Assembly: GCF_037893015.1 (NCBI RefSeq)
Contig: NC_133666.1
Location: forward strand, 3,253,467-3,317,466
Source: Macrotis lagotis
Lineage: Eukaryota > Chordata > Mammalia > Peramelemorphia > Peramelidae
Length of the DNA stretch: 64,000 nucleotides
Reading direction: 5' to 3'
Shown: positions 1 through 14,502 of the stretch, piece by piece
Position numbering within the stretch: the stretch's first letter is position 1
How the letters are laid out: every line of letters starts with the position of its first letter
Made by a program: the position numbers and the translations under genes
Notes under the pieces: generated by a model
Database searches by the model: none
Seen by the model: the letters and a program-made list of their open reading frames with translations, nothing else
Told to the model about the DNA's origin: nothing

Positions 1-3000
1 TGACATCGAAAGTCCCATCCAGTTCAGATATTTTATCTTTTCTTTGCTGTAACACTGGAAACATAGTCTGTCTAACCTGAAAGTGGCTTTCTCATCAGAA
101 GATGGAGAATGGCATAGGATTGATCAAATTGGAAGGACCCAAGAGTTAGGAATGGCATGCACTCAAAGAGTCTTCAAAGGTATAATTAATAAGACGATAT
201 CTCAAAGGACACAAAAGAAATACATCACCGCACATACACTGCACCTTTGGACAGTTGTTAATGGAGAAGAAAGGGGATCTTTGGATCATTGAAGGACATG
301 TGCTGGAAGTCCATAGGACACAGACTATCAAGCCTGAGAGATGCCTTAAAAGACATAAAATGGAGTGTTAGAACTGGGAATGACTTTAGAATGAAGATTG
401 TACAACTGGAAAGTGCCAGTAGAACTCAGAAAGATAAAGTTAGAAGGGACAGTAGAAGTGAGAACACAGACTAGTCAAGATGTAAGACCCTTGAGATCTG
501 AAGTTAAAGTTCTTACCTATGGCATGCAGACTACTATCATGAAACTGATCTGTAATCATTGGACATGGAAGACCATTCAAAGGGATGGTTTATAATTCAT
601 ACCTCTGCAAGTTTTGGGTTGAACTAATATACATCCAAAATCCCTTCCAGGTTGGATAGTCGATCTTTCTGTCATGTAAAAATGGAAGTATCATCTATCT
701 AAACTGGAAGTGTCCTTTGGCTATCAATTCTTCTCAGTAGATGAAAAATGGAATGAGACTGATCAAGGAGGAAGGACCAAGAGAATGGATTAGAATGCTT
801 GAAAATATTTTCAAACAAAGATCCTGTAATGACAGAGTATGAAGTCATCACAAACTACACACAGTATGTAAATCTGCAACCAAGACCATACAGAAGGTCC
901 GTTTTTCAAGTCATACATCTGCAAGTTTGGTTAGAACTTAAAGGCAGCCAAGGTCCCACCTGGGGATGATAGCCTATCCTTCTGTAATGTAAAACTAGAA
1001 GAATAGTCTATCCAACCTGGATGTGTCCTTTTTCTATCAAGTCTCCTCAGCAGATGGAAAATGGATTGAGACTGATCAAGGTGGAAGGACCAAGTGCATG
1101 GAGTGGAATACCTACAAAACTTTTCAAACAAGGAAGCTGTAATGACAGAGCAAGAAATTATCACAAACATCACAGTGTAAGCCCATCAGCACCCTAGATT
1201 CTTTTCACCTTTGGACAGTTATTCTCAGAGCAGAAAAGGCCTTAGATCTTTGAAGGACAGTTTTGGCAGATGGCTTAAAAGGCATAATGTAGAATGATAG
1301 AGCTGGGAATAACTTTAGAGCAAAATATTGCACATGGGGAAGTGCCAGTTGAACTGAGAAGGGCAGAGCTAGAAGGGACATTAGAACTGGGAATTCAGAC
1401 TCGATGAGATATAAGGCCTTTCAGTCATCAATTTTAAAAACATAGCTATAGAACACAAATTGTTATCCTGAAAATGATCTGTTATCATTGCACATTGATG
1501 ACCATTCATAGGGATGGTTCACAATTCATAGCCCTGGGTTGTTCACATTAGGACAGTTGCTATCAGAGCAGAAAGACCTCCTTAGATCTTTAAAAGACAG
1601 TGTTGGAAGTCCACAGGACACAGACTATCAAGCCTGAGGGATGCATTAAAAGACATTCTATAGAGTGAATGAGCGAAGAATGACTTTAGAACAAAAACTT
1701 TCCAGTTGGGAAGTGACAGTTGAACATAGAAAGCTAGGGACTGAAAGAACTGTAGAACTGAGAACAAAGTCTAACAATGCTGTAACGAGCTTTGGATATG
1801 AATTTAATGTTCATATGAATAGAACACAAACTGTTATCATGAAAAGGAACTGTGCTTCACGGACCATGCATGACCATTCAGAGGGATTGTTACCATTCAT
1901 AGCTCTGCAAGTTTTTGCTTGAACGAATAGACATCCAAAATTCCTTCCAGGTTGGATAGTCTAATTTTCTGTGATGTAAAAATGGAAGGGTCTATCTAAC
2001 CTGAAGTGTCCTTTGGCTATGAATTCTCCTCAGTGGATGGAAAATGGAATGAGACTGATCATGGAGGAAGGACCAAGAGTATAGAGTGGAATGTCTGCAA
2101 ATGTCTTCAAACAAAGAACCTCTAATGATGGAGGAAGAAGTCATCACAAACCACACAAAGTAAGTACATCTTCAACCAAGATGCTTTCACCTTTCAAGAG
2201 CTACCATCAGAGCAGAAAAGGCCTTATATTTTAAAAGGCATAATATAGAGTGATTCAACTTGAAATAACTTTAGGAAAAAAAAGGTTGCACAGGTGGGAA
2301 GTTACAGTTGAATCCAGAAGGGCAGAGGTAGAAGGGACATTAGAACTGAGAATTCATACTAGCCATGATAGAAGACCTTTCAGTCATGAGTTTAAAGAAT
2401 ATACCTATAGAACACAAACTGTCAGTAAATGGTGCTGTGCCTCAGTGAACATGGTTGACCATTCTGAGGAATGCTTTATAAGTTATAGTACTGCATGTTT
2501 TGGTTTAAATTAATAGACAATCAAGGTCCCCTAGAGTTTTGATTGTCTACCTTTATATGTTTTAAAACTGGAAATATAGTCTATATTACTAGAAAGTGGC
2601 CCTTGACTATAATCCTCATAAGAGGATGGAGAATGGCATAGGATCAAGGTGTACTTTGCTTTGGTGTACCCACAAAGAGTCCTCCATCATTGAACAGATA
2701 TTGAATAAAAAGACATCTCAAGGCCCACTTAAGTAATACATCTGCATCTGTACCCACAGGGTTGTTCACTTTAGGACAGTTGCTATCAGAGCAGAAATAC
2801 CTCCTGAGATCTTTTAAAGACAGTGATCAAAATCCAAAGGACACAGACTATCAAGCCTGAGAGATGCCTTAAAAGACCTAATATAGAGTGACAGAGTTAG
2901 GTTTGAATTTAGACAAAAGCGGTCCCGTTGAGAAGTGTCAGTTGAAAACAGAAGGTCAGGGGTAGAAGGGAAGCTTGAACTGAGAACACAGAGTAGCCAA

Positions 3001-5884
3001 GATGTAAGGCACTTCTGATATGTATTTAATGCACATAAATATAGAACACAAATAATTATCATAAAAAGGATCTGTGTATCACTGAACATGGATGACCATT
3101 CAGAAGGATGGCTTGCAAGTCATAGCTCTGTAAATTTTGAACTAATAGACATCCAAGGTCCCACCTGGGGATGATAGCCTATCCTTCTGTGATGCAAAAC
3201 TAGAAGAATAGTCTATCCAACCTGGATATGTTTGTTGGATAACAATTCTCTTCAGCAAATGTAAAATGGATTGTGACTGATCAAGGTGGGAGGACCAAGC
3301 TCATGGAGTGGAAAGCCTACAAAAGTCTTTAAACAAAGGAGCTGTAATGACAGAGCAATAAATCATCAGAAACATCACAATGTTAGTACATCAGCACCCA
3401 GGATGCTTTTCAGCTTTGGACAGTTATCATCAGAGCAGAAAAGGCCTTAGATCTTTGAAGGACAGTTTTGGCAGATGCCTTAAAAGGCATAATATAGATC
3501 TATAGAGCTGGGAATAAGTTTAGGAAAAAAGATTGCACAGGTGGGAAGTTCCAGTTGAACCCAGAAGGCCAGAGGTAGAAGGGATGTTAGAATTAAGAAT
3601 ACATGCTAGATAAGATATAAGCTCTTTCAGTCATGTATTTAGAGAACATACCTATAGCACACAAACTGTTATCATTGAATATTGATGACAATTCAGAGGG
3701 ATGGTTTACAATTCATAGCCCTGCAAGTTTTGGTTCGAAGTGATAGACTTTCAAAATTCCTTGCAGGTTGGATAGTCTATCTTTCTGTGATGTAAAACTG
3801 AAACAAACGTCTATCTAACCTGTAAGTGTCCTTTGGCTATCAATTCTCAGCAGCAGATGGAAAAGAGAATGAGACTGTTCAAGGAGGAAGGACCAAGTCC
3901 ATGTAGTAGAATGCCTGAAAAGTCTTCAAACAATGAACCTGTATTGAAAGTACATGAAGTTATCGCAAACCACACAATGTAAGTACATTGGCAACCAAGA
4001 TGCTTTTCACCTCTGGACTGCTGCCATCAGAGCAGAAAAGGACTTAGATCTATGAAGAAAAGTTTTAGGAGATTCCTTAAAGGGCATAATATGGAGTGAT
4101 AGAGGTGGGAATAACTTTAGAACAAAAGATTGCACAGGAGGCAATTGTCATTTGCACCCAGAAGGGGAGAGGCTGAACGGACATTAGACCTGAAAATACA
4201 GACTAGCCTAGATTGAAGGCCCTTCAGTCAAGAATTTAAAGAACATACCTATAGATCACAAACTATCAGGAAATGGAGCTGTGCCTCTGTGAACTTGGAT
4301 GACCATTCACAGGAATGGTTAACAAATCATAGTCCTGCAGGTTTGAGTTTGAAATAATAGACATCAAAAGTCCTATCCAGTTCAGCTAGTCTATCTTTCT
4401 TTGTTGTAAACTTGGAAATGTATTCTATCTAACTGCAAAGTGACCTATGATTATGATACTTAGAAAAAGATAGAGAATGTCATAGGATCGATCAAAGTGG
4501 AAGGACCCAGGATTTTGGACAGGCATGCCCACAAAAAGTCTTCAAGCATTGAACTTATAAAGAATAAGAAGATGTCTGAAAGCACAGAAAGGAAATGCAT
4601 CAGCACTCACAGGGTTCTTCACTTTAGGACAGTTGCTATCAGAGCAGAAAGACCTCCTGAGATCTTTAAAAGACAGTATTGGAAGTCCATAGGATACAGA
4701 CTACCAAGCCTGAGAGATACCTTAAAAGACATATTATAGAGTGAAACAGTGAAGAATGACTTTAGATCAAAAACTGTTCAGTTGGGTAGTGACAGTTGAA
4801 CACAGAAAGGCAGGGATAGAAGGTACTGTAGAACTGTGAAGACAGACCAGTCAAGATGTAAGGCACTTCAGATATGAATTTAATGCTCATATAAGTAGAA
4901 CACAAAGAGTTATCATGAAAAGGAACATGGATGAACATTCAGAGTGATTGTTTCCAATTCATAGCTCTGCAAGTTTTGGATCAAACTAATAGACATCCAA
5001 AATCCCTTCCAGGTTGGATAGTCTATTATTCTGTGATGTAAAAATGGAAGTATCCTCTATCTAACCTGGAAATTTCCTTTGGCTATCAATTCCCCTCGGT
5101 CTTCAACCACTGAATATTAATGAATAAAAAGCCGTCTCAAGCCCACTAATGAAATACATCAGCACCCAAATTTTTGGTCACTTAGGACTGGTGCTATCAG
5201 AGCAGAAAGACCTCCTGAGATCTTTTAAAGACAGTGATAGAAATCCAAAGGACTATAAAGCCTGAGAGATGCCTTAAACGTCAAAATCTAGAGTGACATA
5301 ACTAGGAATGAATTTAGAACAAAATCTATACATTGGGGAACTTCCAGTTGAACCCGGAAAGGCAGGGGGTAGAAGGGATGGTAGAACTGAGAACACAGAG
5401 AAGGCAAGCTGTAATGTGCTTCAGATATGAATTTATGTTCCTAACCATAGAACACAACCTCTTATCATGAAAATGAACTGTGCATCAATGAACATGGATG
5501 ACCAATCAGAAGGATTGTTCAGAAGTCCAAGCTCTATAAGATTTGATTTGAACTAATAGACATGCAAGGTCCCACCTGGTGATGATAGCCCGTCATTCTG
5601 TGATGTAAAACTAGAATAATAGTCTATCCATCCTGAAAGTGTCCTTTGGCTATCATGGCACCTCAGCAGATGGAAAATGGATTGAGATTGATCAAGGTGG
5701 AAAGACCAAGTGCATGGAGTGCAATGCCAACAAAAGTCTTCAAACAAAGAACCTATAATGACAGAGCAAGATGTTATCACAAAGCACACAAAGTAAGTAC
5801 ATCAGCAACCAAGATGCTTTTCACCTTGGAACAGTTACCCTCAGAACAGAAAATGGCTTAGATCTGTGAAAGACAGTTTCGGGA
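1..5884 (+). repeat. Diverged A/B satellite monomers, disordered edge block
   Basis: About ten tandem monomers of the two-class satellite, all on the plus strand. Using the conserved atgcctt block as an anchor, copies lie near 341 (A), 1270 (B), 1641 (A), 2230 (B), 2864 (A), 3475 (B), 4072 (B), 4717 (A) and 5269 (A). Spacing is irregular because some copies carry large internal deletions, with junctions near 880-900, 1505, 2225 and 5095. Monomers differ from each other visibly at many positions, far more than in the right half of the window. The short ORFs here are not conserved between monomers and have no recognisable domain, so I call no gene. This block looks like the oldest part of the array in view. 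Confidence 0.85.
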
Positions 5885-8800
5885 GATGCCTTAAAAGACA
5901 TAATATAAATCAACATAGCTTGGTGTAACTTTAGAAAAAAAGATTGCTCAGGTGGGAAGTGCCATTTGAACCCAGAAGGGCAGAGGTAGAAGTGACGTGA
6001 GAATTAAGAATACAGACTAGATGTGATATAAGGCCTTTCAGTCATGAATTTAAAGAAAATACATATAGAACACAAACTGTTATCATGAAAATGATCTGTT
6101 ATCATTGAACATGGATGACCATTTAGAGAGATGATTGGCACTTCATAACCCTGCAAGTTTTGGTTTGAAGTATTAAATATTGAAAATCCCTTGCTGGTTC
6201 AATAATCTATCTTTCTGTGATGTATAACTGGAATTATTGTCTATCCTACCTGGACGTGTCTTTGGTTATTCATTCTCCTCAGCAAAAGGAAAATGGAATG
6301 AGACTGATGAAGAAGGTAGGATGAAGAGTATGGAGTAGAATGCCTGTAAAGTCTTCAAACAAAGAACCTGTTAATGACAGAGCATGAAATTATCACAAAC
6401 CACACAATGTAAGTACATCAACAACAAAGATGATTTTCACCTTTGGACAGTTACCATCAGATCAGAAAAGACCTTAAATCTTTCAAGAACAGGCTTGGGA
6501 GATGCCTTAAATTGCACAATGTAGAGTTATAGAGGTGGGAATAACTTTAGAACAAAAGATTGCACAGGAGGCAATTGTCATTTGCACCCAGAAGGGGAGA
6601 GGCTGAATGGACGTTAGACCTGAGAATACAGACTAGCCTAGATTGAAGGAAGGCCCTTCAGTCAAGAATTTAAAGAACATACCTATAGATCACAAACTAT
6701 CAGAAAATGGAGCTGTGCCTCAGTGAATTTGGATGACCATTCAGAGGAATGGTGAACAAATCATAGTTCTGTCAGTTTTGGTATGAAATAATAGACATCC
6801 AAGGTCCCATCCAATTCAGACAGTCTATCTTTGCTGTAAAACTGGAAAGGCATTTTATCTAACTGCAAAGTGGCCTTTGATTACGAAACTCAGATGAAGA
6901 TAGAGAATGTCATGTGATCTATAAGAGTGGAAGGATCCAAGATTTTGGAGAGGCAAGCCCACAAAAAGTCTTCAATCATTCAAAATATATTGAATAAGAA
7001 GCTCTCTGAAAACACAGAAAGGAAATACATCAGCACCCACAGAGGTTTTCAATTTAGGACAGTTGCTATCAGAGTAGAAAAACCTCCATAGATCTTTAAA
7101 AGACAGTGCTGGAAGTCCATAGGAGACAGACTATCAAGCCTGAGAGATACCTTAAAAGACATATTATAGAGTGAAATAGCAAAGAATGACTTTAGATCAA
7201 AAACTGTACAGTTGGGATGTGACAGTTGAACACAGAAAGGCAAGGATAGAAGGGTCGGTAGAACTGAGAAAGTCTTGCCAGGATGTAAGGAGCTTAGGAT
7301 ATGAATTTAATGGTCATGCAAATAGAACACAAACAAACTGTGCTTCACTGAACATGGATGAACATTCGCAAGGATTGTTAACAATTCATAGCTCTACAGA
7401 TTTTGGATCAAACTAATAGACATCCAAAATCCCTTCCAGTTTGGATAGTCTATCTTTCTGTGATGTAAAAGTGGAAGTGTAGTCTATCTAACCTGGAAGT
7501 GTCCTTTGGCTATCAATTCACCTCAGTGGGTGGAAAATGGAATGAGACTAATCAAGGTGGAAGGAACAAGAGTATGGAGTGGAATGACTGCGAAAGCCTT
7601 TAAACAAAAAACCTCTAATGACAGCGCAAGTAGTCATCACAAATGACACAAAGTAAGTACATCAGCACCCAAGATGCTTTTCTCCTTTGGACTGTTATCA
7701 TAAGAACAGAATAGGCCTTAGATCTTTGAAGAACAGTTTGGGGAGATGCCTTAAAAGGCATAATATAGAGTGATAGAGCTGGGAATGACTTCAGGAAGAA
7801 AGATTGCACAGGTGACATCTGCCAGTTGAACCCAGAAGGGCAGAGTTAGAAGGGATGTTAGAACGGAGAATACAGACTAGCCAAGATATAAGGCCCCTCA
7901 GTCATGAATTAAAAGAACCTACCTATGGAGCACAAATTATCATGAAAATGAGCTATGCCTCTCTCATTACAGATGACCATTCTTTGGGATGGTTTACAAC
8001 TCATAATTCTGCAGGTTTACTTTTTTTGTTAATAGACATCCAAGATTCCATCCATTTGAGATAGTCTATCTTTCTATGCTGCAAAACTGGAACCATAGAC
8101 TAACTGAAAAGTGGCCTTTGACTATGATTCTCATCAGAAGATGGTGAACGGCAATGGAATGATCAAAGGGGAAGGACCCAAGATTTTGGAGTGTCACGCC
8201 CACAAAGAGTCTTCAAACGTAGGACATATAATGAATAAGAAGTTTTCTCAAAGTACAGAGTGGAAATACATAACCACACAGGAAGTTTTTCACCTTTGTG
8301 CAGTTGCTACTAGAGCAGAAAGGGCCTCCTTAGATTTTTGAAGGTTAGTCTTGGAAGTACTTAGGACACAGCCGATCAAGCCCGAGAGATGCCTAAAATG
8401 ACAAAATATATGCCTAAAATGACAAAATAAAATCGAGTGATAGAGCTAGGAATAGCATTAGCACAAAAATTGTTCACCTGGAAAATGCTAGTTGAAATCA
8501 GAAAGAGTTAGAAGGGACAGTAGAAGTGAGAACACTGATTAGTCAAGATGTAAGACCTTTGTGATCTGAATTTAAAGTTCTTACCTATAGCATACAGATG
8601 GCTATCATGAAAATGATCTGTCATCACTGAACATGGAAGACCATTGGGTGGGATGGTTTAGAATTCATAGCTCTGAAAGTTTTGTGTTGAACTAATAGAT
8701 ATCCAAAATTCCTTCTAGATTGGATAGTATATCTTTCCATGATGTAAAACTGGAACTATTGTCTATCCAACTGGTAAGTTTCCTTTGGCTATCAATTCTC

Positions 8801-10279
8801 TTCAGCGGATGGAACATGGAATGAAACTGTTCAAGGAGGAAGACCTAAGAGTATGGAGTGGAAGGACTGCAAAAGTCTTCAAGCAAAGCACCTGTAATGA
8901 CAGAGCAAGAAGTCATCACAAACCACCCAAAGTAAGTACATAAGCACCAAAGATACTTTTCACCCTTGGACAGTTACCATCAGATCAGAAAAGGCCTTAT
9001 ATCTTTGAAGGACAGTTTTGGGAGATGCCTTAAAAGGCATAATACTGAGCGATTGAAAGGAATAACTTTAGAAAATAAGATTGCACAGCTGGGAAGTATC
9101 AGTTGAACAGAGAAGGGCAATGGTAGAAAGTATATTATAACTGAGAATACAGACTAGCCAAGTTAGAAGGCCCTTCAGTCATGAATTTAAAGAATATACC
9201 TATAGAACACAAACTATCAGGAAATGGAGCTGTGCCTCAGTGAACATAGTTGACCATTCTGAGGAATGGTTTTCAAATCATAGTTCTTCAGGTTTTGTTT
9301 TGAATTAATAAACAATCAAGGTCCTATCCAGTTTAGATAATCTAACTTTCTGGGTTGTTAAAGTAGAAATGTAGTCTATCATACTGGAAAGTTACCTGTA
9401 ACTATAATTCTCATAAGAAGATGGAGCATGGCATAGAATCGACGAAAGTTGAAGGAACCAAGCATTTGGTTTGGCATGCCCACAAATAGTCTTCAATCAT
9501 CGAACCTATAATATATACAAAGATGTCTCAAGTGCCACTAATGAAATTCATCAGAAACCAAAGGGATCATTCACTTTAGGACAGTTGGTATCACAGCAGA
9601 AAGACCTCCTGAGATCTTTTAAATACAGTGATGGAAATTGAACAGATTCAGAATAACTAGCCTGAGAGATGCCTTAAAAGCCATAATCTAGAATGACAGA
9701 GGTAGGAATGAATTTAGAACAAAAGCTGTACAGCTGTGAAGGTCCAGTTGAACACCACATGGCAGGGGTAGATGCAATGCTAGAACTAAGAACACAGAGT
9801 ATCCAAGAAGTAAAGCCCTTCAGATATGACTTTATTGCAGATATGCATAGAGCACACATGAAATGGAACTTTGCATCACTTAACATGGATGACCAACCAT
9901 TCAGAGGAAGGGTTTACAAGTCCTAAATCTGCAAGTTTTGATTTAAACTCATTGACATCCAAGGTCCCACCTGGGGATGATAGTCTATTCTTCTGTGATA
10001 TAAAAAAGAAGAATAGTCTATCTTACCTGGAAGTGTCCTTTGGCTATTCATTCTCATCAGTGGATGGAAAATGGAATGAGACTGATCAAAGTAGAAGGGC
10101 CAAGCACATGGAGTGGAATGCTTACAAAAGTCTTCAAACAAAGAACCTGTAATGACAGAGCAAGAAGTCATCAGAAACCTCACAGCATAAGCACATCAAC
10201 ACCCAAGATGCTTTTCCACTTTGGACAGTTACCCTCAGAACAGAAAAGGGCTTAGATCTTTGAAGGACAGTTTTGGCAG
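5885..10279 (+). repeat. Seven-monomer satellite block, first copy (about 4.39 kb)
   Basis: Monomers with anchors near 5885 (B), 6502 (B), 7147 (A), 7745 (B), 8389 (A), 9024 (B) and 9669 (A). The first part recurs 4,380-4,395 bp to the right: anchors 5885, 6502, 7147 and 7745 match 10280, 10885, 11527 and 12125. The match is closest from about 6,780 to 7,790, which is almost letter-for-letter the same as 11,160-12,170. A more diverged relative of the 6502-7147 pair sits at 4072-4717. The interval 9,142-10,200 is instead most like 12,246-13,300, an offset of about 3.1 kb, so this block was used in two different duplication events. Confidence 0.8.
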
Positions 10280-12170
10280 ATGGCTTAAAAGACATAATGT
10301 AGAGTGATAGAGCTGGGAATAACTTTAGAGCAAAAGCTTGCACAGGGCGGGAGGTGCCAGTTGAAGAAGGGCAGAGGTAGAAGGGACACTAGAATTGAGA
10401 ATGCAGACTAGATGAGATATAAGGCCTTTCAGTCATGAATTTAAAGAACCTACCTATAGAATACAAACTGTTATCATAGAAATGATCTGTTATCATTGAA
10501 CATGGAAGACCATTTAGAGGGAAGATTTACAATTCATAGCCCTGCAAGTTTTGCTTTGAACTAATAAATATTGAAAATCCCTTAGAGGTATAATAGTCTA
10601 TTTCTCTGAGATGTAAAACTGGAACTATCATCTATCCTACCTGGAAGTGTCCTTTAGTTATCCATTCTTCTCAGCAGATGGAAAATGGAATGAGACTGAT
10701 GAAGGAGGTAAAGCCAAGAGTATGGAGTGGAATGCCTGCAAAGTCTTCATACAAAGAACCTGTAATGACAGAGCATGAAATCATCACAAACCAAACAATG
10801 TAAGTACATCAGCATCCAATATGCTTTTCACATTTGAGCAGTTACCATCAGAGCAGAAAAGATCTTGGAAGAACAGGCTTGGGAGATGCCTTAAACCACA
10901 TAATGTAGAGTAATAGAGGTGGGAATAACTTTAGAACAAAAGATTGCACAGGAGGCAATTGTCACTTGAACCCAGAAGGGGAGAGGCTGAATGGACGTTA
11001 GACTTGAGAATACAGACCAGCCTAGATTGAAGGCCCTTCTGTCAAGAATTTAAAGACCATACCTATAGATAACTAACTATCAGGAAATGGAGCTGTGCCT
11101 CAGTGAACTCAGATGACCTTTCAGAGGAATGGTTAACAAATCATAGTTCTGTCAGTTTTGGTATGAAATAATAGACATCCAAGGTCCCATCCAATTCAGA
11201 CAGTCTATCTTTGCTGTAAAACTGGAAAGGCATTTTATCTAACTGCAAAGTGGCCTTTGATTATGAAACTCAGAAGAAGATAGAGAACATCACATGATCA
11301 ATTGGAGTGGAAGGACCCAAGATTTTGGAGAGGAAAGCCCACAAAAAGTCTTCAATCATTCAAAATATATTGAATAAGAAGCTCTCTGAAAACACAGAAA
11401 GGAAATACATCAGCACCCACAGGGTTCTGCACTTTAGGACAGTTGCTATCAGAGTAGAAAAACCTCCATAGATCTTTAAAAGACAGTGCTGGAAGTCCGT
11501 AGGAGACAGACTATCAAGCCTGAGAGATACCTTAAAAAACATATTATAGAGTGAAATAGCAAAGAATGACTCTAGATCAAAAACTGTACATTTGGGATGT
11601 GACAGTTGAACACAGAAAGGCAGGGATAGAAGGGTCGGTAGAACTGAGAAAGTCTTGCCAAGATGTAAGGAGCATAGGATATGAATTTAATGGTCATGCA
11701 AATAGAACACAAACAAACTGTGCTTCACTGAACATGGATGAACATTCACAAGGATTGTTAACAATTCATAGCTCTACAGATTTTGGATCAAACTAATAGA
11801 CACCCAAAATCCCTTCCAGTTTGGATAGTCTATCTTTCTGTGATGTAAAAGTGGAAGTGTAGTCTATCTAACCTGGAAGTGTCCTTTGGCTATCAATTCA
11901 CCTCAGTGGGTGGAAAATGGAATGAGACTAATCAAGGTGGAAGGAACAAGAGTATGGAGTGGAATGACTGCGAAAGCCTTTAAACAAAAAACCTCTAATG
12001 ACAGCGTAAGTAGTCATCACAAATGACACAAAGTAAGTACATCAGCACCCAAGATGCTTTTCTCCTTTGGACTGTTATCATAAGAACAGAATAGGCCTTA
12101 GATCTTTGAAGAACAGTTTGGGGATTTGCCTTAAAAAGCATAATAAAGAGTGATAGACCTGGGAATGACT
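10280..12170 (+). repeat. Seven-monomer satellite block, partial second copy
   Basis: Three monomers (anchors near 10280 B, 10885 B, 11527 A) repeat the start of the block at 5,885. The similarity to the first copy stops near 12,170. There the matching partner switches from sequence 4,380 bp upstream to sequence about 3,104 bp upstream. The switch marks an old recombination junction inside a B monomer. No gene or transposon is seen here. Confidence 0.75.
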
Positions 12171-14353
12171 TTAGAATAACAAATTGCACAGGTTCGAAGT
12201 GCCAGTTGAACCCAGAAGGGCAAAGTTAGAGTGGACATTATAACTGAGAGTACAGACTAGCCAAGTTAGAAGGCCCTTCAGTCATGAATTTAAAGAATAT
12301 ACCTATAGAACACAAACTATCAGGAAATGGAGCTGTGCCTCAGTGAACATAGTTGACCATTCTGAGGAATGGTTTTCAAATCATAGTTCTTCAGGTTTTG
12401 TTTTGAATTAATAAACAACCAAGATCCTATTCAGTTTTGATAGTCTAACTTTCTACATTGTTGAAGTAGAAATGTAGTCTATCATACTGGAAAGTGACCT
12501 GTAACTATAATTCCCGCAAGAAGATGGAGAATGGCATAGAATCGATGAAAGTTGAAGGAACCAAGCATTTGGTTTGGCATGCCCACAAATAATCTTCAAT
12601 CATTGCACATATAAAATATACAAAGACGTCCCACGTCCCACTAATGAAATTCATCATAACCCCAAAACATAATAAACCCAAAGGTTTATTCCCTTTAGGA
12701 CAGTTGGTATCAGAGCAGAAAGACCTCCTTAGGTATTTTAAATTGTGATTGAAATCCAACAGACACAGATTATCGAGCCTGCTAGATGCCTTAAAAGACA
12801 TAATCTAGAGTGACAGAGGTAGGAATGAATTTAGAACAAAAGCTATACAGTTGCGAAGGTCCAGTTGAACACAAAAAGGCAGGGGTAGAAGTGACGCTAG
12901 AACTAAGAACAGAGTATCCAAGATGTAAAGGTCTTCAGATGTGAATTTAATGCAGATATGTATAGAACACACTGTTATCATGAAATGGAATTTTGCATCA
13001 CTGAATATGGATGACCATTCAAAGGGAGGGTTTACAAGTCCTAACTCTACAAGTTTTGGTTTACACTCATTGAGATCCAAGGTCCCACCTGGGGGTGATA
13101 GTCTATCCTTATGTGATGTAAAACCAGAAGAATAGTCTATCTTAACTGGAAGTGTCTTTTGGCTATCAATTCTCATCAGTGGATGGGAAATAGATTGAGA
13201 CTGATCAAGGTGGAAGGACAAAGCTCATGGAGTGGAATGCCTACAAAAGTCTTCAAACAAAGGACCTGTAATGACAGAACAAGAACTCATCAGAAACCTC
13301 ACAACATAAGTACGTCAACACCCAAAGTGCTTTTCACCTTTGGATAATTACCATCAGAGCACAAAAGGCCTTAGATCTTTTAAGGATGGTTTTGGGAGAT
13401 GCCTTAAAAGGCATAATAAAGAGTGATGATAGAGCTGGGAATGACTTTTGAAAAATAGATTGCACAGGTGGGAAATTCCATTTGAACCCGAAAGGGCAGA
13501 GGAAAAACAATGTTATAACTAAGAATGCAAACTAGACAGAGATGTAAGACCCTTCAATCATGAATTTCAAGATCATACCAATAAAAAAGAAATTATCGTG
13601 AAAAGGAACTATGCCTCACTGTGCATGTTTGACCATGCAGAGAAATGCTTTACGAGCAATTGTTCTGCAGATTTGGGTTTGAATTAATAGGCAACCAAGG
13701 CGCCATCCAGTTTAGTTAGTCTATCTTTCTATGCTGTAAAACTGGAAATGTAGTCTAAGTGAAAAGTGATCTTTCACTACAATTCTCATAAGAAGATGGT
13801 GAATGTCTTATGATCAATCAAAGTGGAAGGACCCAAGAGTTTGGAGTTGCATGCCCACAGAGTCTTCAAGCATTGAACATATAATAAGTAAGAGTATAGC
13901 TCAAACCACCCAAAGGATATACATCAGCACCCACAGGAGTTTCTAACAGAGCAGAAAGACCTCAATAGGTCTTTAAAAGACAGTGTTTGATGTACACAGG
14001 ACACAGACTATGAAGCCTGAGAGATACCTTCAAAAACATAATATAACATGATAGAGATAAGAATCACATTAGAACAAAAGCCGTACAGTTGGGAAGTGCC
14101 ATTTGAAAAGAAAAAAAGCAGGAGTAGAATGGATGGTAGAACTGAGATCACAGACTAGACAAGATGAAAGGTGCTTTGGTTATGAGTTTGATGCTCATAA
14201 CAATAGAAGACAAGCTGTAATCATGAAAAGGAATTGTGTGTCACTGAACGTGTATGACCGTTCAAAACAATGGTTTACAATTCATAATTCTACCAGGTTT
14301 GGATCGAACTAATTGATATCCAAAATCCCTTCCAGTTTGGATAATCTATCATT

Positions 14354-14502
14354 TTTTTTTAGGTTTTTGCAAGGCAAATGGGGTTAAGTGGTTTTCCCAA
14401 GGCCACAGCTAGGTAATTATTATGTGTCTGAGACTGGATTTGAACCCAGGTACTCCTGACTTCAGGGCTTGTGTTTTATCCACTATGCCACCTAGCCACC
14501 CC
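14354..14502 (-). mobile_element. tRNA-derived SINE (marsupial MAR1/WSINE-like), minus strand
   Basis: A SINE of about 149 bp lying antisense to the satellite. It begins on the left with a T-run (the reverse of its A-rich tail) and ends on the right at the tRNA-like head, tgccacctagccacccc. The target duplication gataatctatcatt is seen at 14,340-14,353 and again, intact, at 14,503-14,516. The reverse complement contains the degenerate Pol III B-box, where the plus strand reads gatttgaaccc. It is diverged from the other SINEs in the window, so this is an independent insertion. The family name is from memory; the element class is secure from its structure and duplication. Confidence 0.9.
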
